From: Terriglobus roseus
GTDB lineage: Bacteria; Acidobacteriota; Terriglobia; Terriglobales; Acidobacteriaceae
Assembly (NCBI RefSeq): GCF_900102185.1
Contig: NZ_LT629690.1
Location: 2,356,001 to 2,420,000, forward strand
Reading direction: 5' to 3'
Length of the DNA stretch: 64,000 nt
Every line of letters starts with the position of its first letter. Position 1 is the first letter of the stretch. The notes beneath the pieces were generated by a model, which ran no database searches, had not been told where the DNA came from, and worked only from the letters and a program-made list of their open reading frames with translations. The position numbers and the translations under genes are program-made. Below, in pieces: positions 52,074-60,946 of this stretch.

Positions 52074-54887
52074 ATGGCGACGAAGAAAGTAGCGAAGAAA
52101 ACGGCTTCAACAAAACAGGCAAAGCCCACTGCTGGTGACGCGGTAGACGAACAGCTTGCGCGCTATCGTTCCATGCGCGATTTCTCTGTGACTGCAGAAC
52201 CGAGCGGCAAGCAAAAATCAACTTCCGCTGCGTCTCTACCCTTCGTCATTCAGAAGCATGCAGCCACACGCCTGCATTATGACTTCCGTCTTGGCTGGAA
52301 CGGCGTACTAAAAAGCTGGGCTGTCGCGAAAGGCCCCAGCTACGTTGTCGCGGATAAGCGGCTCGCCGTGCAGGTGGAAGATCACCCCATGGAATATGGC
52401 GGTTTTGAAGGAATCATCCCCCGCGGGCAGTACGGCGGCGGCACAGTGATGGTGTGGGATCAAGGGACATGGGAGCCTCATGTCGACGTGAACGAGGGCC
52501 TGCGCAAAGGCTCGCTGAAATTTGCGCTGAATGGAAGGAAACTGCATGGCAACTGGACACTCGTTCGCATGGGTGGCAAAGCCGCGCAGGAGGCCAAGCC
52601 CAACTGGTTGCTGATCAAAGAACACGACGAATACGAACGTACACCGGATGATCCCGCCATCACCGAAGAAATGCCCGACTCGGCAGTCACCGGCCGCTCG
52701 CTTGAACAAATTGCGGAAGCCAGCACGCATGTCTGGAACTCAAAAGAAACGGCTACCGAAGGCCAGGCATGGTATCGCCAACGGGCGCGGGACGCGGATG
52801 CCGCTTCTGGCGGCACAGCAAACGTCACCGCACCTTCCAAGAAAACTCCGACATTCAACAATGCTTCGTTAGCAAAACTACCTAAAGAAAAGCTTCCCGA
52901 CTTTATCAAGCCGCAACTGGCGCAAGAAGCGACCGCACCGCCATCGGGAGACGAATGGTTGCATGAAATCAAGCTCGACGGTTATCGTATGCAGGCCCGC
53001 AAGCAGGGCTCACGCGTGCAACTCTTCACCCGCAGCGGCCTTGATTGGACGCATCGCATGAAGTCCGTCGCAGAAGCGATCAAGACGCTTGACGTGCAAG
53101 ACGCGATCCTCGATGGTGAGGTTGTGGTCCTCGATGAAAAGGGGATTTCCAGCTTCGCAAACCTGCAAGCCTCATTCGAGAAGAACGAGAAACACCCGGT
53201 CACCTTCTTTCTTTTCGACCTGCTTCATCTCAACGGCCACAACACACGCGGCCTCCCGCTGAAAGAGCGCAAGCGTCTCCTGCACACAGTACTCAACAAT
53301 GAAAACGATGGGCTCAAATTAAGCGAAGATATTGCAGGCGATGGCGCAAAGATCTTCCGCTCTGCATGCGAGCTCCATGCGGAAGGCATTATCTCGAAGA
53401 AGGCGGACGCCGTGTACCACTCCGGCCGCAGCACGCTCTGGCTCAAATCAAAATGCGTTCTGGAACAGGAGTTCGTCATCGGCGGCTGGGTAGATTTATC
53501 CAATGGCAGCAGAGGTGTCGGTTCACTCCTGCTTGGCTATTACGACGATGCAGGCAAACTCATCTATGCCGGTCGCACCGGTACCGGCTTCACACAGAGG
53601 ACGCACAAACTTCTCCGCGACAAGTTGGACGCCATCGAAACAAAATCAAACCCATTCGCCGCCATTGATGCCGCTGGCCGTAAAGATGCTCATTGGGTTA
53701 AGCCTCAACTCGTAGCGCAGGTTCGCTTCGCCACATGGACTGCCGACAATCTCGTACGTCAGGCCGCATTCCAGGGTCTTCGCGAAGACAAACCTGCAAA
53801 AGAAGTCCATCGCGAAATGGGTCCGCCGTCCGCGAAACACAAATCCATCGCTCCAGCAGAAACAAAGAAAGACGTGCAGACGCTGCTCGAACCCGCCGCA
53901 GAAACAAAAACAACGACAAAGTCAGCTAAGGTCGTTTCCATCGATTCCAAGCGCCCCAAGCGCGCAGCAGAGCAACAGACGAAAACCACTCCCAGCCTTC
54001 GATTAACACACCCCGAAAAGGTCGTCGATCCGGAAAGCGGAGTCACGAAACGCGAACTCATGGATTACCTGTGGGCTGTGTCGGAAGAGATGTTGCCCCA
54101 CATCGCAGGTCGTCCACTAAGCCTCGTCCGCTGCCCCGAAGGTTCGGATCACCAGTGCTTCTATCAGAAGCACGTCAACCACATGCTACCTGCGGGTGTT
54201 GGCAGCGTGATGGTGGCCGATAAAAAAGGTGGAGCGCCCGAACCCTACATCACGCTGGACACGGCAGAAGCTCTCGCAGGGCTCGCGCAGATGAGCGTGC
54301 TTGAAATCCATCCATGGGGCTCACGCAACGACAATCTCGAACACCCAGACCGCATCATCATTGACCTTGATCCCGACGAATCGCTTCCTTGGTCCACTGT
54401 TTGCGAAGCCGCACTTGAAGTGCGCGACGTATTGAAAAGCGCAGGCGTAGAAAGCTTCGTAAAAACCACCGGCGGCAAGGGCTTGCATGTTCTCTTCCCC
54501 ATAACACCGAAGCATGACTTCGCGTTCATGAAGACATGGACACACGGCTTGGTGCAAGCCATGGAGCAAGCACGGCCTGAACTCTATCTCACCAAGATGA
54601 CCAAGGCCGCACGCACTGGCAAAATTTATCTCGACTATCTCCGTAACGAACGAGGTGCAACAGCGGTCGCTCCGTACAGCATGCGCGCACGCAGCGGACT
54701 TCCCGTGAGCATGCCATTGGAATGGAAAGAACTCACCAGCAACACGCGCCCACGTTATACGGTTCATGATTTCGAGGAATGGAAGCCGCGCCTGAAGAAG
54801 AACCCTTGGCGCAAGGTGTTTGAACTAAAACAAACACTCAACGCCGCAGCGTTGGAGCACTTCGCACCGAAGGCGAAGCGCTCCTAG
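52074..54887 (+). CDS. ligD: Multifunctional DNA ligase D (3'-phosphoesterase, ligase, polymerase)
   Basis: This is the main bacterial NHEJ enzyme, 937 residues. The order is phosphoesterase, ligase, polymerase, as in the Pseudomonas type. The N-terminal PE domain has HAATRLHYDFRL with His62, His68 and Asp70. The ligase domain has the adenylation Lys300 in EIKLDGYRMQ and the SKKADAVYHSGRSTLWLKSK block. A charged linker covers about 590-640. The polymerase domain (from about 640) has the metal DLDPDE (about 763). It joins ends bound by the Ku protein encoded just upstream, and the two genes probably share one transcript despite the hairpin between them. Confidence 0.96.
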   Translation: MATKKVAKKTASTKQAKPTAGDAVDEQLARYRSMRDFSVTAEPSGKQKSTSAASLPFVIQKHAATRLHYDFRLGWNGVLKSWAVAKGPSYVVADKRLAVQVEDHPMEYGGFEGIIPRGQYGGGTVMVWDQGTWEPHVDVNEGLRKGSLKFALNGRKLHGNWTLVRMGGKAAQEAKPNWLLIKEHDEYERTPDDPAITEEMPDSAVTGRSLEQIAEASTHVWNSKETATEGQAWYRQRARDADAASGGTANVTAPSKKTPTFNNASLAKLPKEKLPDFIKPQLAQEATAPPSGDEWLHEIKLDGYRMQARKQGSRVQLFTRSGLDWTHRMKSVAEAIKTLDVQDAILDGEVVVLDEKGISSFANLQASFEKNEKHPVTFFLFDLLHLNGHNTRGLPLKERKRLLHTVLNNENDGLKLSEDIAGDGAKIFRSACELHAEGIISKKADAVYHSGRSTLWLKSKCVLEQEFVIGGWVDLSNGSRGVGSLLLGYYDDAGKLIYAGRTGTGFTQRTHKLLRDKLDAIETKSNPFAAIDAAGRKDAHWVKPQLVAQVRFATWTADNLVRQAAFQGLREDKPAKEVHREMGPPSAKHKSIAPAETKKDVQTLLEPAAETKTTTKSAKVVSIDSKRPKRAAEQQTKTTPSLRLTHPEKVVDPESGVTKRELMDYLWAVSEEMLPHIAGRPLSLVRCPEGSDHQCFYQKHVNHMLPAGVGSVMVADKKGGAPEPYITLDTAEALAGLAQMSVLEIHPWGSRNDNLEHPDRIIIDLDPDESLPWSTVCEAALEVRDVLKSAGVESFVKTTGGKGLHVLFPITPKHDFAFMKTWTHGLVQAMEQARPELYLTKMTKAARTGKIYLDYLRNERGATAVAPYSMRARSGLPVSMPLEWKELTSNTRPRYTVHDFEEWKPRLKKNPWRKVFELKQTLNAAALEHFAPKAKRS

Positions 54888-54899
54888 CCGCAGCGAATA

Positions 54900-55997
54900 T
54901 TATTTCGTAAAGCTAAAGACCGTAGTCGTGTGATACGTCTGTCCAGGCCGCAGCAGTGTGCTTGGAAACGCCGGATGATTCGGCGAATCCGGATAGTGCT
55001 GCGTCTCCAGGCAGAACCCGCCACGGCGCACATACTTCTTGCCGCCCGTACCGGTGATCTCGCCATCCTTGATGAAGTTGCCGGTATAGAACTGCACGCC
55101 CGGCTCTGTGGTCTTCACCGTCAACGTACGACCCGACGTAGGATCGGTGACAATGGCCGCAGTCCGCAGCGTTCCAGCAGCGCCGTTCAACACGAAGTTG
55201 TGGTCGTAACCACCCGCGATTGTCAGCTGCTCGTTCTTCGCTTCGATTCGTTCGCCAATGGCATGTGGCGTACGGAAATCAAACGGGGTCCCCGCTACAG
55301 CAGGCAGATCGCCCGTAGGAATCAGAACCTTGTCCACTGGCGTGTAGTGGTCAGCATTGATCTGAATCTTATGATTCAGAATCGTTCCATTCCCCTCACC
55401 CGCCAGGTTGAAGTAGGAATGGTTCGTTAGGTTAATTACCGTTGGCTTCGTGGTCGTGGCACTGTACTCAATCTTCAGATCATGCCCGTGCAACGTGTAC
55501 GTCACATGCGCGGTCAACGTACCGGGATATCCCTGGTCACCGTCGGGTGAAACCAGCGTGAACTCCACGCCGTCCGCCACTTCCTTCGCACTCCAGATGC
55601 GGTTATCGAAACCATCTAGACCGCCATGCAGTGACTGACCATTGTTGTTGATCGGCACATGATAAGTGTGGCCGTCGATCGTGAACTGCCCCTTGGCAAT
55701 GCGATTGCCGTAACGCCCCACAACGGCCCCAAAATACGTGCCGCCATCATCCTGATAGCTCGCAGCCTTCGGATGTCCCAGCGCCACGTCAGCAAATTTT
55801 CCATTGCGATCCGGAGCGTCAATCGCCTGAATGCGCGCGCCAAGGGTGATCAGTTTCACCTGCAGTTCCGGGCTTTTCAGCGTGTAGATTTCAACGGGCT
55901 TGCCGTTCTTTGCCGTGCCGAACGACGCCTTCGTTACTTCCGCATTCATACCGGTTCCAATCATCCCCAGCGCCAGAAGCGCCACTGCCATCTTCAT
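54900..55997 (-). CDS. Galactose mutarotase (aldose 1-epimerase), secreted
   Basis: The enzyme interconverts alpha and beta anomers of galactose and other sugars. The 365-residue protein has a signal-like N-terminus (MKMAVALLALGMIGTG). The catalytic His lies in INLTNHSYFNLAGEG and the catalytic Glu in GFCLETQHYPDSPNHP. GNRIAKGQFTIDGHTYHVPINNNG completes the family pattern. A periplasmic mutarotase fits sugar scavenging by the fucosidase and sulfatases. It is divergent from the tmRNA gene. Confidence 0.93.
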   Translation of the reverse strand: MKMAVALLALGMIGTGMNAEVTKASFGTAKNGKPVEIYTLKSPELQVKLITLGARIQAIDAPDRNGKFADVALGHPKAASYQDDGGTYFGAVVGRYGNRIAKGQFTIDGHTYHVPINNNGQSLHGGLDGFDNRIWSAKEVADGVEFTLVSPDGDQGYPGTLTAHVTYTLHGHDLKIEYSATTTKPTVINLTNHSYFNLAGEGNGTILNHKIQINADHYTPVDKVLIPTGDLPAVAGTPFDFRTPHAIGERIEAKNEQLTIAGGYDHNFVLNGAAGTLRTAAIVTDPTSGRTLTVKTTEPGVQFYTGNFIKDGEITGTGGKKYVRRGGFCLETQHYPDSPNHPAFPSTLLRPGQTYHTTTVFSFTK

Positions 55998-56144
55998 TGT
56001 TCCATGCCCTCATGGCCGCCAAGCGCGGACTCCGCGAAGTATACCGGGCTGGGGCGGCGGCACGCGAATGCTGCAGGATTTATACTGGTTACAGTTCTTT
56101 GACAGCGCTGCAACATGCAACGCTCGAAGCTGCTCCACAAAGTT

Positions 56145-56499
56145 GGGGGCGTCATGGTTTCGACGGGGTCGCTTGTGGCAAGAGGGCATGCCGGGGTGGG
56201 TACACCCGTAATCGAACCCAAAAACTATAAGTGCCGAACCTCAGTTTGCACTTGCTGCTTAATTAAATAAGTAGCCGATTGCTCCCGCTTCGCCTATGGG
56301 CGGGTACCAATCGTCGTACAGTAGGCTGGTCAAAGCTGTTCCGCCTGGACGGCAATGACGAGATCGATCAGGCTGGTGGCCGTTACATCTTCGCCCGTTC
56401 TAAGTGGCGGCTACGAGACAAAGATGATACGGGAAAAGCATGAATGCCTTTTGTCATTGGTTTCTTCGGACGGGAGTTCGATTCTCCCCGCCTCCACCA
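56145..56499 (+). ncRNA. ssrA: tmRNA (transfer-messenger RNA)
   Basis: The 5' end GGGGGCGTCATGGTTTCGAC is the classic tmRNA start. Its first seven bases pair with CGCCTCC at 56489-56495 (one G-U pair) to form the acceptor stem, and the 3' end is CCA at 56497-56499. The T-arm GGGAG-TTCGATT-CTCCC lies before it. The tag reading frame 56233-56262 encodes AEPQFALAA and ends in TAA, with the usual LAA end recognised by ClpXP. A TATACT at 56081-56086 could be the -10 box. The RNA is one-piece, not permuted. Confidence 0.95.
56233..56262 (+). CDS. tmRNA proteolysis-tag reading frame
   Basis: The resume codon is GCC at 56233. The frame reads AEPQFALAA and stops at TAA 56260-56262. With the alanine carried by tmRNA the added tag is A-AEPQFALAA. 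It is not a free-standing gene. Confidence 0.85.
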   Translation, partial: AEPQFALAA

Positions 56500-56603
56500 A
56501 CTTCACCACATATCCATCACGCACTTCACGCGTGACAGCAGAACGCAAAGCCAGTAGAGTGGTGGCGCTCGCCATCTTCCTTACGGAACTGGATATCTCG
56601 CTT

Positions 56604-57812
56604 ATGCGCTTTGTTTTACCTGCCCTGCTTTCGTCTCTGATCGCGCTCCCTGCTTTTGCGCAGGCGGTTCGTGGCAATGTTGACCTTACTCATCCACAGA
56701 CATACACGCTGCATCGCATTGGAAGCATGGACCCAACAGGCGGGAACCATGATTCACTTCGCGTACTTCCCGGCGCCACAGCAACCCTGATGGACGTCGA
56801 TGGCCCTGGCCAGATCTCGCATCTGTGGGTGACCATCTCTGATTCCGAAAAATACTTCCTTAAGCGCGTTGTTCTGCGAATCTACTGGGACGGTGAGACA
56901 AGCCCCAGTGTCGAAGTTCCTATCGGAGATTTCTTCGGTCAGAACACAGGCGAATATGTCGGCTTTGAATCTGCCGTACTCAACGTGGGTTCAAGCCGTG
57001 CGCTCAACAGCTACTTCCCCATGCCCTTCCGCAAACACGCGCGCATCACGATTGAGAATCAGGGCAAACTGCTCATCAACAGCTTCTACTACAACCTGGA
57101 ATATCGCACTGGCCCCAACGTGGCTGACAAAGACTCGCTGTACTTCCACGCACAATACCGCCAGGCTGTACCTAATAAAGGCTGGACCACGGATTTCTAT
57201 GCCAACAATGACTATCGCGTGGATCTGAAGCCCAACCTTGATGGCAAGGACAACTACACCTTCCTTGAAGCGAACGGCAAAGGTCACTACGTCGGCCTCA
57301 CGCTTGGCGTGGTGCAGAACCAGGATGGCTGGTGGGGCGAAGGCGATGAGATGCTGTTCATCGATGACATGAGCAAGCCGACCATCACCGGCACCGGGTC
57401 AGAAGACTACTTCCTCGGCGCATGGGACTTCGGGACTCACTTCGCATATCAAAGCAACGGAGCGCCGCTCGTTGGATCAGAACTCGCCGGAAGCCATAAT
57501 CTCGTTTACCGCTTCCATCTCGATTCGCCGATTCCCTTCAGCAAGGAATTCAAGGGAACCATCGAACACGGTCACGCCAACCACCGTTCTGACAATTACT
57601 ACTCAGTCGCCTACTGGTATCAGACTGAGCCTCACGCGCCATTTCCAGAGCTTCCTGCAGTAGAAACACGTCTGCCTGCCATCTATCCCACAGGTGGCCC
57701 CGGCAACGGCCCGCAACAAAACATTGCACCGCCGGTAACACCGCTACCGATCCCACAGCCGGGCACCATCTCACCCACAGCGAATCCTCTAACACCCACG
57801 CGGCCTCAGTAA
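56604..57812 (+). CDS. DUF2961/GH172 family protein, secreted
   Basis: I use ATG 56604 because it gives a signal peptide (MRFVLPALLSSLIALPAFAQ). The frame open to 56355 would begin inside the tmRNA. The 402-residue protein has the DUF2961 blocks GPGQISHLWVTI, SSRALNSYFPMPF, FYYNLEYRTG and GTGSEDYFLGAWDFG (about residues 263-277, with the conserved Glu). DUF2961 is now carbohydrate family GH172, whose known members act on difructose dianhydride, fructofuranosides or D-arabinan. The specific substrate here is unknown. A Pro-rich C-terminus follows. A bidirectional terminator separates it from ogt. Confidence 0.9.
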   Translation: MRFVLPALLSSLIALPAFAQAVRGNVDLTHPQTYTLHRIGSMDPTGGNHDSLRVLPGATATLMDVDGPGQISHLWVTISDSEKYFLKRVVLRIYWDGETSPSVEVPIGDFFGQNTGEYVGFESAVLNVGSSRALNSYFPMPFRKHARITIENQGKLLINSFYYNLEYRTGPNVADKDSLYFHAQYRQAVPNKGWTTDFYANNDYRVDLKPNLDGKDNYTFLEANGKGHYVGLTLGVVQNQDGWWGEGDEMLFIDDMSKPTITGTGSEDYFLGAWDFGTHFAYQSNGAPLVGSELAGSHNLVYRFHLDSPIPFSKEFKGTIEHGHANHRSDNYYSVAYWYQTEPHAPFPELPAVETRLPAIYPTGGPGNGPQQNIAPPVTPLPIPQPGTISPTANPLTPTRPQ

Positions 57813-57818
57813 ACAAAA

Positions 57819-57851
57819 CGAATGCCCAGGTGCAAAACACCTGGGCATTCG
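57819..57851. terminator. Bidirectional terminator between the GH172 and ogt genes
   Basis: A perfect 14-bp stem (57819-57832 with 57838-57851) has a 5-base CAAAA loop and lies between two convergent genes. Confidence 0.85.
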
Positions 57852-57883
57852 TGTGAGAAAACTGCACCGCCGAAGTGAGCGCT

Positions 57884-58411
57884 TTAGATCTTGGAAGTAT
57901 TTATCGAAAAGAGTGGCTTCTGTCTCGGCATCGAGGCTCCTTCTAACTCCAGCAACACCCGTTTTGTCTCCAGTCCTCCAGCAAATCCTGTCAGAGCGCC
58001 CGACGTTCCAATCACGCGATGACAAGGCACCACAATCGACAGCGGATTCCTACCATTCGCAGCGCCCACCGCGCGGCTCGCCGTGGGCCTTCCCAAACGC
58101 ATCGCAATCTCGCCATAACTACGCGTCTTTCCATACGGAATGGCCAATAGTTGTTCCCAAACCAGCTTTTGAAATTCAGTACCACGCGCATCCAGTGGCA
58201 AATCAAACTCAGTGCGTTGCCCCGCAAAATACTCTTCCAACTGAACCACAGCTTTTTTCAAGACGGGGTGCGACGCGTCCTCGCGCGCTTCCTCTAAACG
58301 AACACGCTTCGGATTGTCCTCTGGCCAAAGTACAGCGACCAATCCAGCGTCGCTCGCCACTAACTTCAGCACGCCCACAGGTGATGGCATTGACGTTTTC
58401 ACCAAGCCCAT
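57884..58411 (-). CDS. ogt: Methylated-DNA-protein-cysteine methyltransferase
   Basis: This suicide protein removes O6-alkyl groups from guanine. The active-site PCHR motif in SIVVPCHRVIG and the DNA-binding block GRPTASRAVGAANGRNP are present in 175 residues. GTEFQKLVWEQLLAIPYGKTRSYGEIA completes the core. It adds to the DNA repair set with Ku-LigD. Confidence 0.95.
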   Translation of the reverse strand: MGLVKTSMPSPVGVLKLVASDAGLVAVLWPEDNPKRVRLEEAREDASHPVLKKAVVQLEEYFAGQRTEFDLPLDARGTEFQKLVWEQLLAIPYGKTRSYGEIAMRLGRPTASRAVGAANGRNPLSIVVPCHRVIGTSGALTGFAGGLETKRVLLELEGASMPRQKPLFSINTSKI

Positions 58412-58461
58412 ATCTTTGGCCTCTCCTTGCGATGCATGTGAGTCGCAACTTCATTCAATAC

Positions 58462-60936
58462 TCACTGCAGCTTCAGGGAACGCAGTCGCAATGAATTTCC
58501 GATGACGCAAACCGACGAAAGACTCATCGCGCCTGCAGCCACCATCGGATTCAACGTCAGATGAAACAACGGATACAAAACGCCCGCGGCGAGAGGGACT
58601 CCCAAAGCGTTATAGAAGAAAGCAAAGAATAGATTCTGCCGAATGGTCCGCATGGTAGCGACACTCAATCGCCGCGCCCGTAACAAACTTTGCAGATCGC
58701 CCTTCAGCAGCGTCACAGGCGCAGACTCCATGGCGATATCCGTCCCATTCCCCATTGCAATACCAACATCCGCAGCAGCAAGCGCAGGCGCGTCGTTGAT
58801 ACCGTCGCCCGCCATGGCGACGACAGCACCAGTGTCACGCAGTTGTTTTACCAGCGCCGCCTTGTCCTGCGGCAACTGGCTCGCTCTGTAATCAATCTGC
58901 AACGGTTCAGCTACAGCCCTTGCCGTTGCCTCATGATCGCCAGTAGCCATCACGATCTTCAATCCCTCACGCTGAAGCTCCTTCACGACATGCGCAGCAG
59001 AGGAACGTATCGGATCAGCAATGGCAATGCTGCCTGCAAATACATCGTTAACAGCAACGAAGATCAGCGTTCTGCCATCCACTCGTGAAGCATCAACGTC
59101 GCGTGGCAGGTCACGAATTGCCGAAGCGTTTCCAACCACAATACGGCAACCATCAACCATCGCACGCACGCCCTGCCCAGTCGTTGAAACAAATCCTTCC
59201 GCCGAATGCAATAACACACCACGCTCATCAGCCGCACGCACTACTGCACCGGCCAAAGGATGCTCGCTCATTTTCTCGACACTCGCAGCAAGTTGCAGCA
59301 CATCCTCTGCACTGAACCCCGGCTGCGGGATCACCTCCGCAACAGAAGGCTTACCTTCTGTAAGCGTTCCGGTCTTATCGATCACCAGCGTATCAACTTT
59401 GCCTAACTGCTCCAGCGCCTCCGCATTACGAAGCAACACACCTGCATGCGCTCCGCGTCCTGTGCCTACAGTGATTGCCATCGGCGTAGCCAACCCCAAC
59501 GCACATGGACACGCCACGATCAATACAGCCACTGCACTCACCACTGCGTGCGACAGTCGAGGCTGAGGCCCCACCAGCAGCCATGCCGCAAATGCAATCA
59601 CTGCAGCCGCAAGCACCGCGGGGACAAAAATGCCACTCACGCGATCAGCGACTCGCTGAATCGGCGCACGCGTTCGTTGCGCCTCACTCACCATCCGCAC
59701 GATTTGTTGAAGCATCGTATCTGCTCCGACGCGTTCTGCACGCATACGGAACGCGCCTGTGCCGTTCATCGTGCCACCGGTAACAGCATCATTTGCGGTC
59801 TTCGCAACAGGCATCGACTCGCCAGTCATCATCGATTCATCAATCGACGAAGCACCATCCAGCACAACGCCATCTACCGGAACACGCTCACCCGGACGGA
59901 CGCGCAGCACGTCCCCTACATGCACTTCCGACAACGGCACATCTTTCTCTGTATTGCCTTGCACACGCAGTGCCGTCTGCGGGGCCAAACCAAGCAAAGA
60001 ACGCAACGCCGCACCGGTGCTGCTCCGTGCGCGAAGCTCCAACACCTGTCCCACTAAGACCAGTGTGACGATCACCGCCGCAGGTTCAAAGTAAAGACCA
60101 ATCTCTCCCGATGCGTCGCGGGCTGTTGCAGGAAACAATTGCGGCGCTTCCACCGCAACCAGACTGTAAAGATAGGCAGCGCCCGTTCCCAACGCAATCA
60201 GCGTAAACATATTCCAATTGCCGGTGCGGACTGACTGCCATCCGCGTACAAAGAACGGCCATCCACATCCCCAGACCACTGCGGTAGCCAACAACAATTC
60301 CACCACTGGCATGTGTCGCATGAACATCATCAGCAACAACGGCAGCGTCAATAGCGAAGCGATCCAAATCCGCTTCGTCATGTCATCTAACTCAGAGGTA
60401 TCTTCCTCCAACACAACTCCCACGGGCTCCAACGCCATGCCACAGATCGGACATGTTCCAGGCCCAATCTGCCGAATCTGTGGGTCCATAGGACACGTGT
60501 ATTCCATGCTTTCCGCGCCCGCAGGCGGCGGAGCGTCGGAAGCAGGATGGAGATATTTTTCAGGATTAGCGGTGAACTTCGCGTGACATCCCTTCGCACA
60601 GAAGTAATAGATGTCGCCCTTATATTCCGCGGTGGCTGCGGCCTTGGCGGGATCAATCATCATCCCACAGACAACATCCGTAACCTTCGGAGTAGCAGGG
60701 GCTGAAGACAACGTCACGAGTTGCTGTCCGCTGCCGCAGCAACTGTCGGCCTTCGTGTCTCCCTGCAGATACTTTTGTGGATCGACGACAAACTTGTCGC
60801 GGCAACCTTTGCAGCAGAAATAATAAGTTTTTCCTTCAAACTCTGTAGAAGCAGCAGCATTCGTCGGGTCCACCGACATGCCACATACTGGGTCTATCTG
60901 CACCTCTACCGCCTTCTCTTCACCACAGCAACTCAT
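58462..60936 (-). CDS. Copper/heavy-metal P1B-type ATPase with tandem YHS domains
   Basis: This pump exports copper or a related metal from the cytoplasm. I use ATG 60936 because GAGGTG lies six bases upstream. The longer frame to 60984 would overlap the TolC gene. The 824-residue protein has two YHS domains (about 15-58 and 86-130, each with VCGM and a CxxGC pair). A third metal-binding segment follows (YTCPMDPQIRQIGPGTCPICGM, 147-167). No HMA domain is present. The pump core has CPC in IVACPCALG, DKTGTLTEG, SEHPLAGAV and GDGINDAPAL. It lies at the end of an operon behind TolC and multicopper oxidase genes. Confidence 0.95.
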   Translation of the reverse strand: MSCCGEEKAVEVQIDPVCGMSVDPTNAAASTEFEGKTYYFCCKGCRDKFVVDPQKYLQGDTKADSCCGSGQQLVTLSSAPATPKVTDVVCGMMIDPAKAAATAEYKGDIYYFCAKGCHAKFTANPEKYLHPASDAPPPAGAESMEYTCPMDPQIRQIGPGTCPICGMALEPVGVVLEEDTSELDDMTKRIWIASLLTLPLLLMMFMRHMPVVELLLATAVVWGCGWPFFVRGWQSVRTGNWNMFTLIALGTGAAYLYSLVAVEAPQLFPATARDASGEIGLYFEPAAVIVTLVLVGQVLELRARSSTGAALRSLLGLAPQTALRVQGNTEKDVPLSEVHVGDVLRVRPGERVPVDGVVLDGASSIDESMMTGESMPVAKTANDAVTGGTMNGTGAFRMRAERVGADTMLQQIVRMVSEAQRTRAPIQRVADRVSGIFVPAVLAAAVIAFAAWLLVGPQPRLSHAVVSAVAVLIVACPCALGLATPMAITVGTGRGAHAGVLLRNAEALEQLGKVDTLVIDKTGTLTEGKPSVAEVIPQPGFSAEDVLQLAASVEKMSEHPLAGAVVRAADERGVLLHSAEGFVSTTGQGVRAMVDGCRIVVGNASAIRDLPRDVDASRVDGRTLIFVAVNDVFAGSIAIADPIRSSAAHVVKELQREGLKIVMATGDHEATARAVAEPLQIDYRASQLPQDKAALVKQLRDTGAVVAMAGDGINDAPALAAADVGIAMGNGTDIAMESAPVTLLKGDLQSLLRARRLSVATMRTIRQNLFFAFFYNALGVPLAAGVLYPLFHLTLNPMVAAGAMSLSSVCVIGNSLRLRSLKLQ

Positions 60937-60946
60937 GCAACACACC

